Of a stretch of DNA of 47,905 nucleotides, positions 33,153-42,056 are shown one piece after another. The notes under the pieces were generated by a model. It did no database searches. It had not been told where the DNA came from and worked only from the letters and a program-made list of their open reading frames with translations. The stretch comes from CAZEVY01 sp964515555. Its GTDB lineage: Bacteria > Acidobacteriota > Terriglobia > Bryobacterales > Bryobacteraceae. The DNA lies in assembly GCA_964515555.1 (NCBI GenBank), contig CAZEVY010000032.1, positions 1-47,905 on the forward strand, read 5' to 3'. Position 1 is the stretch's first letter. Every line of letters begins with the position of its first letter. Both the position numbers and the translations under genes were made by a program.

Positions 33153-36100
33153 TTAGCGCACAGCAATAATCGCACGATTGCTGCGTTCGCCCCCTGGAAC
33201 ATTCTCCACGAGCTCAACCTCTACTTCCGGTCCCGGCTGTACCGCCATCGGAACAATCACGTTAACTTGATACAGACCGGCGAACCCCGGGGCGAGGCCT
33301 GCGTACAGGATGTCGCCCTGCGGAACCTGCGCGCCGCCGATCCGCACCACAATCCCGTCCGTCAGGCGCGCGAACGGCTCGGCGGCAGGAGACGGCGACC
33401 CGGCCGCGACAACCCGGTCGACGCCTCCCAGGCCCTCGGCGTAGATGACGATCACCTCGCCGCGCCCCACCGTCAGCGGCGGCGCTGGCGTAGCGCACTG
33501 CTGTGGCGCCTGGCACGGGACGCAGGGAATCCCCGAGGTCGGCACCAACCCGGCGGCATTGGTGATGGCGCCCTGATCGCACGGGAAGCGGGTCGGGTCG
33601 AGAATGAAAACCGCCGGCTGTGACGCCCGCACCTGGAGCGGGAAAGTCGCCGTCCCCCCGCCGACGCGGCGCACCAGCAACTGGCGCGGACCGGGCGGCA
33701 CGTCGAGCGGGATTAACGCGTTCAACTGACGGTCGCTGGCGAAGTACATGGGCGCGGTGTGAACGCGGTCGACGCCGAGCACGCTGACCGTCGCGCCGCC
33801 GAGCTGGGTAGCAAGCGGCGGCCCCGGTCCGACCTCCAGGCGTTGCGCGAGCTGCGCGCCGAAAATCGAGATGATTCCTCCGGCGGCGACCGGGCGAAAC
33901 CTCGCGAAGCTGGCCGCGCTGGTGACGCCCCCGGCGTCGATCGCTGGCGTCGGAATCGACAGCGCCGCCGAGCCCAGCACCGTCCGCGAGGCCGAGAGCG
34001 TTCCGGCGGCATTGTTGGCGTCGAAGGTGATCGATACATTCGGAGTCACCTTGAACTGTAGGGACCGCCGCCAGACGCCGCGATCGTTGGAGCGCATGAT
34101 CTGAGCGCTGGGGTCGGTCGATGGCAGCACGGTGACAACGCCTTCGCGTTCGGTGAAGGGTTCGCCGCAGTTGTCCCGCACCTCGGCTTCGGCCTGGATG
34201 GGAGCGCCGGCAGGAACGGAGAAATTGAGGCCCGTGAGCACAGTCGAGACGAACTCCAGACTCGTCGGCGTGCATCCGGCGGCCTGGCGGGATGCGGTCG
34301 GCGCGATGCCGGGCGCGACTATCAGCACCAGGTCGACGACGCGCACCAGGCCGTCCGAGGAGAACTGAAGCGCCAGGCCCGCGCGAATCACGGTGGCCGC
34401 GGATTTCGTGGAGTCGGCCGCGACCACGATGGTCGCGCGTCCGCCGGAGGGCACCGCCGTCCCGAGCGGCGTCGTGAAGCTGAAGATGGCCGGGTCGCCC
34501 TGAAGCTGCGGTACGAACGTGAACGACGCGCCCGAGATGTTCACGATCTCGATGATCCGCCGCGAAGGCGCGGGGCCGCCGACGGGCGCGGCAAACAGAA
34601 CTCCGGCCGGACGGATCAGCGGACCGGGGTCCTGACCGGGCGGCAGAACGTTCAGCACGACCACGAACCGGCGCGGGGAATTGGCCGCCCCTGGGGCACG
34701 GACCTCGACGAGCGCCGAATGCACACCAGCGCCTATGCCGCTCTGATTCACGATGAGGTCGACCGACGAGGACACGCCTGGACGCACCTGACCGGCCGTC
34801 TGACTGAGGCTTAGCCATCCGGCGGGTGCGGCCGGATAGGCGATGACGGCCGTCCAGGTGAAGCCGATCGCGCCCTCGTTGAAGATGCGGAAATTCTGCG
34901 CCGGCGGCGACGGCCCGTTCTCGACGACGGTGAAGGTGGCGCCCTCGGGCGAGATCCCGATGAGCTCGTTCCCGGCGACCGTCAGGGTTGCGCTGACCGT
35001 GGTCACGTCGCCGGTCTCGCGCGTGGTGAACGCCAGACTGCCCAGGTGCGAGCCGGCGGGCACGCCCGCGGGGTCGAACGTCACCACGGCGCTGAAGCGC
35101 TCACCGCCGGCGAGCGTGCGGGTCGCTGGCGTAACCGCAAGCCACGGTCCGCCGGTGACCGTCGTGAGATTCGTCAGCGTGTAGGTCGCCGGGGCCGTGC
35201 CGCGATTGGTGAAGACGATCAGTTGCCGGCGCGCCGAGGCGCCCGCGGGAACCGTGACCTCCAGGCCGGCCGGAGAGACATCCAGTCCCGGGGGCGCCGG
35301 GACCGGCGCGTTGAACACGATGCCCACGGTGCGCGACGACGGTCGCGCGGAGTTGGAGGCGATCGTCAGTGTGGCGGCGTTGGGTCCTGGCTGGAGGTTG
35401 GTCGCGATGGCCGTGAGGATGAGGCTCGTCGGGAGCGTGCCGGCGACGGCTGACAGCCGGATGAACTGTGCCGTGCCGCCGAAAGCGAGCGTCGCTGTGA
35501 ACGGAATCCCTGGCTCGTCGGAGACGATGCTCAGCGTCTGAGAGCCCGGCCCGTCGAAGACGAGGTTGTTCGCCGACGTGCTGAATCCTCCGGCAACGCG
35601 GATCGTGCAATCGAGCGTGACCGTCGCCTGCGCGCCGTCGCGGACCCGGAACCGCATCGCAAAGACGCCCGCCGCGGTGGGCGTTCCCTGCACCAGCCCG
35701 ACTCCGTTGAGCCGCAGGCCCGCGGGCAGCGCGCCGCTGTCGAGCGTCCAGATGTAGGGGAACGTGCCGCCGGTCGCGGTGAGAACCTCGTTGTAGACCG
35801 CTCCGATGGCGCCGTCGGCCAGCGGGCAGGTCGTCGAAATCGAGAGCGGAGCGGCGCAGGCGACAACGGCGGCGGCGGCCACCTGCGTAGTGAAATCGGT
35901 ATACCGCGGGATGGGCGCGGCGTCGTCGGCGATGTTGATGAGCGACAACGGCCCCAGTCCGGCGCGCACGGTGATATTCGCGGTTACGTTGGGGCTGGCC
36001 GGCATCGAGATCACCACGCCGAAGCTCAGCGAATCCTGCGTGAACGTGTCGGCGATGATCAGCTCCCACACCACCACGGCGGCGCCGCCCACAACGGCGA

Positions 36101-36953
36101 CGCGGGCGTACGGTCCATTCGTCGCGGCCACGGGTGTGAAAGGCCCGGCGCCGTTCTGGTCCGTGACCGTCAGCGCGGCGGTCGAGAGGCCGAGCGTCGT
36201 CCCGGCTGCCACGGGAGCCGTGGTCACGAAGAGGCTGGCGCCGGCGGGAATGCCGAAAAACCGGGCCATCAGCCGCGAGCTTTGGGTTTCGATGCCGCTG
36301 GCGGTCTTGAGAATCGTGGCGTCGTTCTCGGTGAACTTGACGTTGAAATCGGGCGCCGTCCGCCCGTCAACCACGGTCTTGTTGGCCTGGCAGTTTGGAA
36401 TCGCGGCGACGAAGGACGAGGAGTCGTCGGGACGCCGGATGGCGGTGGTGAGGGGCGCGCCGGCGATCGTCACCGCGACCGTCTGGATCGGATTGTTGAC
36501 CGGCACGGACGTTGCGCCGGAGGTCGACAGAAAGGCTTGAACGGGAGAGGTCGGATTGGTGGCACGCGCGCGGATCTCGGAGATCTGGACGACGAGCGTT
36601 CCGGTGGTGCCCGGCGCGGTCAACGTAACTCCCGTCCAGACGACGCTGTTCTGCTGCACCTGCCGTCCGCGATGAACCGTCTGGCCGACCGTCAGGGGAG
36701 GACCTGGAATCAGACGACCCGTATAGACGGTGTTCAGAAACAACTGAATGTTGACCACGATCTGCTGGCCGAAGATTCCGCCCGTGCACGTGAGAAACGT
36801 ATCGGCGGTGGCCTCCGACAGGCCGCCCTCGCGGACGATCGGCGGCGCGCCTGCGGTGTAGTTGCAGGCGAACGGGGGCGCCTGACCCCAGCCCGTCGCC
36901 ACGACGGCAAGTAACGGGAGCACTCGGGCAATGCATCCCCTGCCCCAGAGCAT
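33153..36953 (-). CDS. Giant secreted Ig-like/BACON-like protein with TIGR03437-type C-terminus
   Basis: 1266 residues with a signal peptide (MLWGRGCIARVLPLLAVVATGWGQ). The first ~370 residues are unrecognised beta-rich sequence. Around 375-460 lies a putative-Ig module (GAIGAVYNEVLTATGGTFPY; GTPTAAGVFAMRFRVRD). From about 460 to 900 several BACON-like or ASPM/SPD-2-like repeats occur (LEVTVPAGASARRQLIVFTN; AGSHLGSLAFTTRETGD; GAGVHSALVEVRAPG). The last ~240 residues, from AASFARFRPVAAGGIISIFG through GRGEVIVIYAEGLGGV, are the TIGR03437 module. No enzyme domain is seen. It may be a surface adhesin or carbohydrate-binding scaffold. TAAGAT (36960-36965, minus strand) lies 6 nt before the ATG, implying a leaderless mRNA. 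Confidence 0.8.
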   Translation of the reverse strand: MLWGRGCIARVLPLLAVVATGWGQAPPFACNYTAGAPPIVREGGLSEATADTFLTCTGGIFGQQIVVNIQLFLNTVYTGRLIPGPPLTVGQTVHRGRQVQQNSVVWTGVTLTAPGTTGTLVVQISEIRARATNPTSPVQAFLSTSGATSVPVNNPIQTVAVTIAGAPLTTAIRRPDDSSSFVAAIPNCQANKTVVDGRTAPDFNVKFTENDATILKTASGIETQSSRLMARFFGIPAGASLFVTTAPVAAGTTLGLSTAALTVTDQNGAGPFTPVAATNGPYARVAVVGGAAVVVWELIIADTFTQDSLSFGVVISMPASPNVTANITVRAGLGPLSLINIADDAAPIPRYTDFTTQVAAAAVVACAAPLSISTTCPLADGAIGAVYNEVLTATGGTFPYIWTLDSGALPAGLRLNGVGLVQGTPTAAGVFAMRFRVRDGAQATVTLDCTIRVAGGFSTSANNLVFDGPGSQTLSIVSDEPGIPFTATLAFGGTAQFIRLSAVAGTLPTSLILTAIATNLQPGPNAATLTIASNSARPSSRTVGIVFNAPVPAPPGLDVSPAGLEVTVPAGASARRQLIVFTNRGTAPATYTLTNLTTVTGGPWLAVTPATRTLAGGERFSAVVTFDPAGVPAGSHLGSLAFTTRETGDVTTVSATLTVAGNELIGISPEGATFTVVENGPSPPAQNFRIFNEGAIGFTWTAVIAYPAAPAGWLSLSQTAGQVRPGVSSSVDLIVNQSGIGAGVHSALVEVRAPGAANSPRRFVVVLNVLPPGQDPGPLIRPAGVLFAAPVGGPAPSRRIIEIVNISGASFTFVPQLQGDPAIFSFTTPLGTAVPSGGRATIVVAADSTKSAATVIRAGLALQFSSDGLVRVVDLVLIVAPGIAPTASRQAAGCTPTSLEFVSTVLTGLNFSVPAGAPIQAEAEVRDNCGEPFTEREGVVTVLPSTDPSAQIMRSNDRGVWRRSLQFKVTPNVSITFDANNAAGTLSASRTVLGSAALSIPTPAIDAGGVTSAASFARFRPVAAGGIISIFGAQLAQRLEVGPGPPLATQLGGATVSVLGVDRVHTAPMYFASDRQLNALIPLDVPPGPRQLLVRRVGGGTATFPLQVRASQPAVFILDPTRFPCDQGAITNAAGLVPTSGIPCVPCQAPQQCATPAPPLTVGRGEVIVIYAEGLGGVDRVVAAGSPSPAAEPFARLTDGIVVRIGGAQVPQGDILYAGLAPGFAGLYQVNVIVPMAVQPGPEVEVELVENVPGGERSNRAIIAVR

Positions 36954-37022
36954 GTTTCAATCTTAGATCAGGAAGTTCGGATGTGGGTACTGTCATCGAT
37001 TAGCTTGGACCCTTTCTTACGG

Positions 37023-37059
37023 TCGCGGCTCGGCAACGTATTGCATTTCGGAGCCGCGA
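37023..37059. repeat. 9-bp perfect inverted repeat in a divergent intergenic region
   Basis: TCGCGGCTC (37023-37031) and GAGCCGCGA (37051-37059) are exact reverse complements around a 19-bp loop. The right arm runs into CGAGCGTCAGCGAGCGG (37057-37073), itself partly repetitive. This region lies between two divergent genes, so it is unlikely to be a terminator. It could be a regulator site or a REP-like dispersed element. Confidence 0.4.
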
Positions 37060-37141
37060 GCGTCAGCGAGCGGTCTGGCAAGTACAGGCATTCTCGACGA
37101 CCGTACACTAGAGTCGCCCGCGCGACGCACGGTCCCGGCGG

Positions 37142-37147
37142 TACAAT
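37142..37147 (+). promoter_or_regulatory. -10 hexamer of the VOC gene
   Basis: TACAAT at 37142-37147, 9 nt before ATG 37157, again leaving room for at most a 2-3 nt leader. No Shine-Dalgarno sequence is present and no good -35 box is seen. Confidence 0.45.
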
Positions 37148-37156
37148 AGCGATTCC

Positions 37157-37531
37157 ATGTTCCAGGGACTCGAACACACCGCCATCGCCTCGCCCGATCC
37201 GAAAGCGCTCGCCGAGTGGTACGTGGCGACGCTCGGCTTTCGCATCAACTTCGAATACGCGGGCAACTTCTTCGTGCGGGCCGCCAACGGCTCGATGCTG
37301 GAGATCATCCCGTCGGAGGGCGGTCGCGGCGCCAACGAGATGAAGACTCCGGGCATCCGGCACCTCGCCATCGACGTCGACGACTTCGACGCCGGCTACC
37401 GGAAGCTCCAGGAGATCGGCGTGCGCTTCGCCGGCGCGCCCTTCGAGAACCAGGGCAACCGGCTGGTCTTCTTCCACGACCTCGACGGCAACCTGCTCCA
37501 CCTCATCAAACGGCCGAAACCGCTCCCCTAG
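37157..37531 (+). CDS. VOC-superfamily (glyoxalase/bleomycin-resistance fold) protein
   Basis: 124 residues, one full VOC unit made of two beta-alpha-beta-beta-beta modules. Candidate metal ligands are the early His (GLEHTAIAS), Glu in SMLEIIPS, His in IRHLAIDVDD and the position in LLHLIKRP. The last is usually Glu and is His here, so metal use is uncertain. Members include glyoxalase I, methylmalonyl-CoA epimerase and antibiotic-binding proteins; the specific activity cannot be assigned. It is followed after 12 bp by the MFS transporter gene, which may share its transcript. Confidence 0.8.
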   Translation: MFQGLEHTAIASPDPKALAEWYVATLGFRINFEYAGNFFVRAANGSMLEIIPSEGGRGANEMKTPGIRHLAIDVDDFDAGYRKLQEIGVRFAGAPFENQGNRLVFFHDLDGNLLHLIKRPKPLP

Positions 37532-37543
37532 GCCCGGCGCCCG

Positions 37544-38749
37544 ATGCTGCGCCGCACCTTCAAGGCTTTCCAGTACCGCGATTTCCGGCTGCTGTGGATC
37601 GGCGCCTGCACTTCCAGCATCGGAACCTGGATGCAGCAGTCGGCTCAGAACTGGCTGGTGCTCGAACTCTCGGGCTCGCCGTTCCTGCTCGGCCTCGACG
37701 CCTTCCTCGGCCAGATCCCCATCTTCCTGTTCTCGCTGGTCGGCGGCGTCGTGGCCGACCGGCGCGATCGCCGCCACCTGCTGATCGCCTCTCAGGTGCT
37801 TCAACTCACCTGCGCCGTAGTCCTCACGATCCTGGCCGCCGGCGGCTGGGTGCGCGTCTGGCACATCCTGACGCTTTCGTTCTTCGTGGGACTCGCGCAG
37901 GCCTTCGGCGGGCCTGCCTATCAGGCGCTCATTCCGACGCTGGTGAAGAGCGAAGACCTGCCCAACGCCATCGCGCTGAATTCGATCCAGTTCAACCTGG
38001 CGCGCGTGATCGGACCTGTGCTCGGCGGGATCGCGCTGACCCAACTCGGCGCGGCCTGGTGCTTCGGCCTCAACGGACTTTCCTACCTGCCGGTGATCGG
38101 CGCGCTCGCGGCCGTGACATGCAACTTCAAGCCGGCGGCGTCGCAGGAATCCATGCTCGACAGCATGCGCGAAGGGATACGCTTCATCCGGGGCCGCGAG
38201 GCCATGGTGTCGCTGATCGCCCTGGCCTTCGCGATGACGGCGCTGGCGATTCCCACGATCGTGTTCCTCCCGGTTATCGCCCGCGACGTGTTCCACAGGG
38301 GCCCGGAGACCTACACGCTGATGCTCGCGATTTCGGGGGCCGGCTCGGTGACCGGCGCTCTGGTGACGGCGGCCTTCGGCCACGCGGCGAACAAGGGGAA
38401 GAAATCCCTGATGCTGCTGGTGGCGCTGGGCTTTCTTATGGTCGCGTTCTCGTTTTCTACCAGTCTGCCCCTGAGCTGCGTACTTCTGTTTGTATGGAGC
38501 GGCGCCCTGATCGGCGTCTGGGCGATGGCGAGCTCCCTGGTCCAGCTCATCACCACGGACGACATGCGTGGGCGCGTGATGAGCGTCTATAACGTGGCCT
38601 TCCGGGGCGGCATGCCGTTCGGCAGTCTCGTCACCGGCGCGATGGCCCCGATAATCTCGGTGCCGGTGGTGCTGTCGGTGAACGGGGTGCTCCTGGCGGC
38701 GGTTGCCTGCTACTTCCTGTTCGGCCACCGCAAGATCGCTACTCTATAG
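37544..38749 (+). CDS. MFS exporter (MFS_3 / EntS-like)
   Basis: 401 residues with about 12 hydrophobic segments. The N-terminus RTFKAFQYRDFRLLWIGACT and GTWMQQSAQNWLVLELSGS are characteristic of the EntS-like MFS_3 family. GGVVADRRDRRHLLIASQ is the loop 2-3 MFS motif, and TDDMRGRVMSVYN in the second half is also typical. Such proteins are drug/H+ antiporters or siderophore exporters; the substrate is unknown. ATG 37544 follows the VOC stop closely. A resistance pair (VOC binder plus efflux pump) is possible but speculative. Confidence 0.85.
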   Translation: MLRRTFKAFQYRDFRLLWIGACTSSIGTWMQQSAQNWLVLELSGSPFLLGLDAFLGQIPIFLFSLVGGVVADRRDRRHLLIASQVLQLTCAVVLTILAAGGWVRVWHILTLSFFVGLAQAFGGPAYQALIPTLVKSEDLPNAIALNSIQFNLARVIGPVLGGIALTQLGAAWCFGLNGLSYLPVIGALAAVTCNFKPAASQESMLDSMREGIRFIRGREAMVSLIALAFAMTALAIPTIVFLPVIARDVFHRGPETYTLMLAISGAGSVTGALVTAAFGHAANKGKKSLMLLVALGFLMVAFSFSTSLPLSCVLLFVWSGALIGVWAMASSLVQLITTDDMRGRVMSVYNVAFRGGMPFGSLVTGAMAPIISVPVVLSVNGVLLAAVACYFLFGHRKIATL

Positions 38750-38751
38750 GT

Positions 38752-39429
38752 ATGCGGACCGCGGCTGTACTCCTCGCTGTGACCTCCCTGGCCCGCGCCG
38801 GCGACCTGGAGGACGCCCGCGACCGTCAGGATCGCCCCGCGCTGGAGCAGCGCACCGGCGCGCTCTCGGCCGAAGCGCAGAAAAATCCGAAGGACGCCGC
38901 GACGCAGTATCGCCTCGCGCTGGCGCAGTCGTACCTGGCCGAGGTGGCGCTCGAAGAAGGCGACCGCAGGAAAGCGCGCGACGCCGCCGAGGTAGGCATC
39001 CGCGCGGCGCAGCAGGCGGTCGCGCTCCAGGCGAAAAACGCCGAGTACCATCGCATCCTGGGGACGCTGTGCGGGCAGATCATCCCGGCGAACGTGCTGG
39101 CGGGCCTCAAGTACGCCACTTGCGCGCGCGACTCGGTGAACGATGCCATCAAGCTCGACCCCAAGTCGTCGAACGCCTGGCTGAGCCACGGCGTCGGCAA
39201 CTACTACCTGCCGCCGGCCTTCGGCGGTGGAGTCGAGCTGGCGATCAAGGACTTCGAGAAGGCCATTCAGTTGAACGGTAAGTCGCCCGAAGCGCACATG
39301 TGGCTGGGCATCGCGCTGCGCAAGGCGGGACGCAACGCCGAGGCGCGCAAGGCCCTGGCGCGCGCCCTCGACCTGAATCCACGGCGCGTGTGGGCCAAAA
39401 AGCAATTGGAGAAGACTCCCGAGAAATGA
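38752..39429 (+). CDS. Exported TPR protein
   Basis: 225 residues with a short signal sequence (MRTAAVLLAVTSLARAGD). Helical repeats fit tetratricopeptide units, for example AWLSHGVGNYYLPPAFGGG and AIKDFEKAIQLNGKSPEAHM, then AEARKALARALDLNPRRVWA. TPR arrays bind partner proteins. It begins 2 bp after the MFS stop and overlaps the next gene by ATGA (39426-39429), so the membrane protein that follows is the most likely partner. Confidence 0.75.
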   Translation: MRTAAVLLAVTSLARAGDLEDARDRQDRPALEQRTGALSAEAQKNPKDAATQYRLALAQSYLAEVALEEGDRRKARDAAEVGIRAAQQAVALQAKNAEYHRILGTLCGQIIPANVLAGLKYATCARDSVNDAIKLDPKSSNAWLSHGVGNYYLPPAFGGGVELAIKDFEKAIQLNGKSPEAHMWLGIALRKAGRNAEARKALARALDLNPRRVWAKKQLEKTPEK

Positions 39430-41081
39430 CCCGCGACCGCCTCGCCGCCGGCGGCGTTATCGTCGTTCTCACCCTGCTCGGATTCTTCCAGTTCCCCGGC
39501 CACACTTTCCTGCATTCCGACTCCCAGATCTACGTGCCGATTCTCGACCACCTGTCCGATCCCTCGCTGCTCGCCGCCGACCTGGTCGCCACGCGCCCGC
39601 ACGTGTCTTATTCCATCTACGACGAGGCCGCACGCGCGTTGCGGTCGATCACCGGGGCATCGTGGGAGGCTGTGTTGGTCGCGCAACAGATCGTGCTGCG
39701 CGCGGCCGGCATTCTCGGCGTGTATCTCATGGCGACGGCGCTGGGCCTGGTCCCGCGCCTGGCGCTGCTGGTCGCGGCAATATTCTCTCTCGGCGCGACC
39801 ATCGGGGGTCCCTCGGTGCTGACCATCGAGTACGAACCCGTGCCGCGCGGCTTCGCCGTTCCACTGTTGCTGCTCGCGATCGGCCTGTTCGCGCATGGGC
39901 GATATCTCGTGGGCGGCGCGGCGGTGGGCGCGGCGATCCTGTACCATCCGCCGACGACAGCCCCCGTGGTCGTGGTGTTTGTGCTGTACGCGCTCATCGC
40001 ACCAGGACCGCGCGGGAAGCGCCTCACCGCTCTGGCGCCGGTAGCAGCCGGGGCCGGAATCGTATTCCTCCTCTCCCGATTGCAGGCCGGAGTCGGCGAA
40101 GCGCAACTCCTGTTCACGACCATCGACGCCGAATGGGAGAAGCTCCAGCGCCTGCGCGCGCCGTACAACTGGATTTCGCTGTGGGGCGGGCACTGGATTC
40201 AGCAGTATCAGTTGCTGGCGATCGTCGCCTGGGCCGCGGCGTGGCGGCTGCGCGCCCAGGCGCCGGCGCCGATGCTGTGGATGATGATCGGGCTGCCCGC
40301 TTACGGCCTGGCGATGCTGCCGCTCTCGCACTGGCTGCTCGAAAGCATGCGATGGTCCCTGATCCCGCAGTTTCAGCCGGCGCGCGCGGTGCTGTTCATC
40401 ACGGTGACGGCGCTGGTGGGCGCGGCGGCGGCGGCGGCGCACTCCATGCGAGAAGGCCGATGGCTCGCCGGAACACTGTGGTTCACCGTCGCCTACGCCA
40501 TCCCCACGAACGCCGAGGTGATGCGCGTGCTTCTCCCGGATTTGCGCAGCGACTTGTGGCGGCGCAAGGCGGCTGTCGCGATCGTGCTGGCGCTGGCGGC
40601 GGCCTTGACGGTCTGGGCCTGCGCGCGCGGCCGTCGATGGGGAATCGCGCCCTGGGCGGCCGCCGTTATCGTGCCGTTCTTCCTGATTCCGGCTTACGCG
40701 AAAGTGACCAACTACCCGAGCCTCATGACACCCGAGGTCGAGGCGCTCTCGCGGTGGGCGCGCGAGAGCACGCCGAAGGAGGCGGTGTTCCTGTTTCCCG
40801 ACGCCGAGCGCAGCCTGGAGCCGGGCATCTTCCGCGCTCTGGCGGCGCGGACCGTCTACGTCGATTGGAAAGCCGGCGGCCAGGTGAACCTTCTGAAAAA
40901 GTTCGGCGAGGAGTGGTGGTCGCGCTGGCAGGCGGCCATGGCGGGAAAGTTCAACCCGTCGGACACGGCCCGTTACGCGAATCTCGAAGTTTCCTACCTG
41001 GTGGTGAAGCCCGGGAATCGGCTCCCGTCGATGACGCCCGTGTTCGGGAACGCGCGTCACGCGGTGTACAAACTGAGGTGA
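39426..41081 (+). CDS. Polytopic membrane protein, GT-C-like, possible DUF6798-type C-terminus
   Basis: 551 residues from ATG 39426; the frame is open from 39300 but that lies inside the TPR gene. Roughly ten transmembrane segments: TM1 is AGGVIVVLTLLGFF, followed by an extracytoplasmic loop with acidic residues (FLHSDSQIYVPILDHL), as in lipid-sugar-using GT-C enzymes. The C-terminal soluble part (RWARESTPKEAVFLFPD; ARTVYVDWKAGGQVNLLKK) resembles DUF6798. Catalytic function is not established. It is coupled to the TPR gene and ends just before an oxidoreductase gene. Confidence 0.6.
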   Translation: MTRDRLAAGGVIVVLTLLGFFQFPGHTFLHSDSQIYVPILDHLSDPSLLAADLVATRPHVSYSIYDEAARALRSITGASWEAVLVAQQIVLRAAGILGVYLMATALGLVPRLALLVAAIFSLGATIGGPSVLTIEYEPVPRGFAVPLLLLAIGLFAHGRYLVGGAAVGAAILYHPPTTAPVVVVFVLYALIAPGPRGKRLTALAPVAAGAGIVFLLSRLQAGVGEAQLLFTTIDAEWEKLQRLRAPYNWISLWGGHWIQQYQLLAIVAWAAAWRLRAQAPAPMLWMMIGLPAYGLAMLPLSHWLLESMRWSLIPQFQPARAVLFITVTALVGAAAAAAHSMREGRWLAGTLWFTVAYAIPTNAEVMRVLLPDLRSDLWRRKAAVAIVLALAAALTVWACARGRRWGIAPWAAAVIVPFFLIPAYAKVTNYPSLMTPEVEALSRWARESTPKEAVFLFPDAERSLEPGIFRALAARTVYVDWKAGGQVNLLKKFGEEWWSRWQAAMAGKFNPSDTARYANLEVSYLVVKPGNRLPSMTPVFGNARHAVYKLR

Positions 41082-41085
41082 TGGC

Positions 41086-42033
41086 ATGATCCGGATGGCC
41101 GTCGTGGGAGCGGGCGCCTTCGGGCGGCATCACCTGCGCGTGATCCGCGAATCGCCGCGCGCCACCCTCGCCGGGGTCGTCGACATCGACCCCGCGCGCG
41201 CCTCGGAGGCCGCTCGTGAATTCGGCTGCGACGCCTTCACCGGCTGGCGCGACCTTGCCTCCCGCGCCGAAGCCGCCGTCGTCGCCACGCCGACCGCCTC
41301 GCACCAGGAGATCGGACTCGGGTTGCTCGATCTCGGCCTCGACCTCATCGTCGAAAAGCCGCTGGCGGCGGCCTCCGGCGCGGCACGCGCACTCGCCGCC
41401 GCCGCCGACGCGCGCGGGCGCATTCTCCAGGCCGGACACCTGGAGCGCTTCAACCCGGCTGTCGCGGCGCTGGCGAAGGTGGTCCGCACGCCCCTGTTCT
41501 TCGAAATTCACCGGCTGAGCGAATTCACCCCGCGCAGTCTCGACGTGGACGTGGTGATGGACCTGATGATCCACGACCTCGACATCGTGCTGGCGCTCAC
41601 CGGCCGGCGGCCCGAGGAAATCCGAGCCGCCGGGCTGAGCGTGCTGACCGGCAGGATCGACATCGCCAACGTGCGCCTGGCGTTTCCCGGCGGGTGCATC
41701 GCGAATCTCACCGCCAGCCGCGTGTCGATCGAGCGCGTGCGCAAGCTGCGGCTCTTCCAGCCGCGCCAGTACATTTCGATCGACTACGGCCGGCAGGACG
41801 GCGTGGTGTGCTCGGTGGGCGAGGACCGCCGCGTAGGCTTCGCGCCCCTCGCCGTCGAGCGCGACGAGCCGTTGCGCCTGCAACTGGAATCGTTTCTCGA
41901 TTGCGTCGAAACGCGGGCGCGCCCGCGCGTCGGCGGCGAGGCCGCGGTGGCCGCGATCGAGGTCGCCGAGGCCGTGCTTGCTAAGATCGAAGAGCACGCG
42001 AGAGTGGTCGCGGCGGCGCTCGCTCAGGACTGA
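41086..42033 (+). CDS. Gfo/Idh/MocA-family oxidoreductase
   Basis: 315 residues. The N-terminal Rossmann fold starts at once (MAVVGAGAFGRHHLRVI, GxGxxG type), with the family EKPL motif in IVEKPLAAAS near residue 90. The C-terminal half is the substrate domain (MDLMIHDLDIVLALTG). GHLERFNPAV resembles members found in lipid A gene clusters that oxidise UDP-GlcNAc at C3, but no lpx genes are in the window, so this stays a hint. ATG 41086 has GAGG about 10 nt upstream. The previous stop is only 4 bp away, suggesting one operon with the membrane protein. Confidence 0.85.
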   Translation: MIRMAVVGAGAFGRHHLRVIRESPRATLAGVVDIDPARASEAAREFGCDAFTGWRDLASRAEAAVVATPTASHQEIGLGLLDLGLDLIVEKPLAAASGAARALAAAADARGRILQAGHLERFNPAVAALAKVVRTPLFFEIHRLSEFTPRSLDVDVVMDLMIHDLDIVLALTGRRPEEIRAAGLSVLTGRIDIANVRLAFPGGCIANLTASRVSIERVRKLRLFQPRQYISIDYGRQDGVVCSVGEDRRVGFAPLAVERDEPLRLQLESFLDCVETRARPRVGGEAAVAAIEVAEAVLAKIEEHARVVAAALAQD

Positions 42034-42056
42034 TCGCCAGGAGCCGCCGGTCGAAC

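Noticed and set aside
32868..33623. 251-residue plus-strand ORF after the PilZ-like gene
   Set aside because: Its sequence is antisense to the 1266-residue protein and a shifted frame of the PilZ gene; no independent motif.
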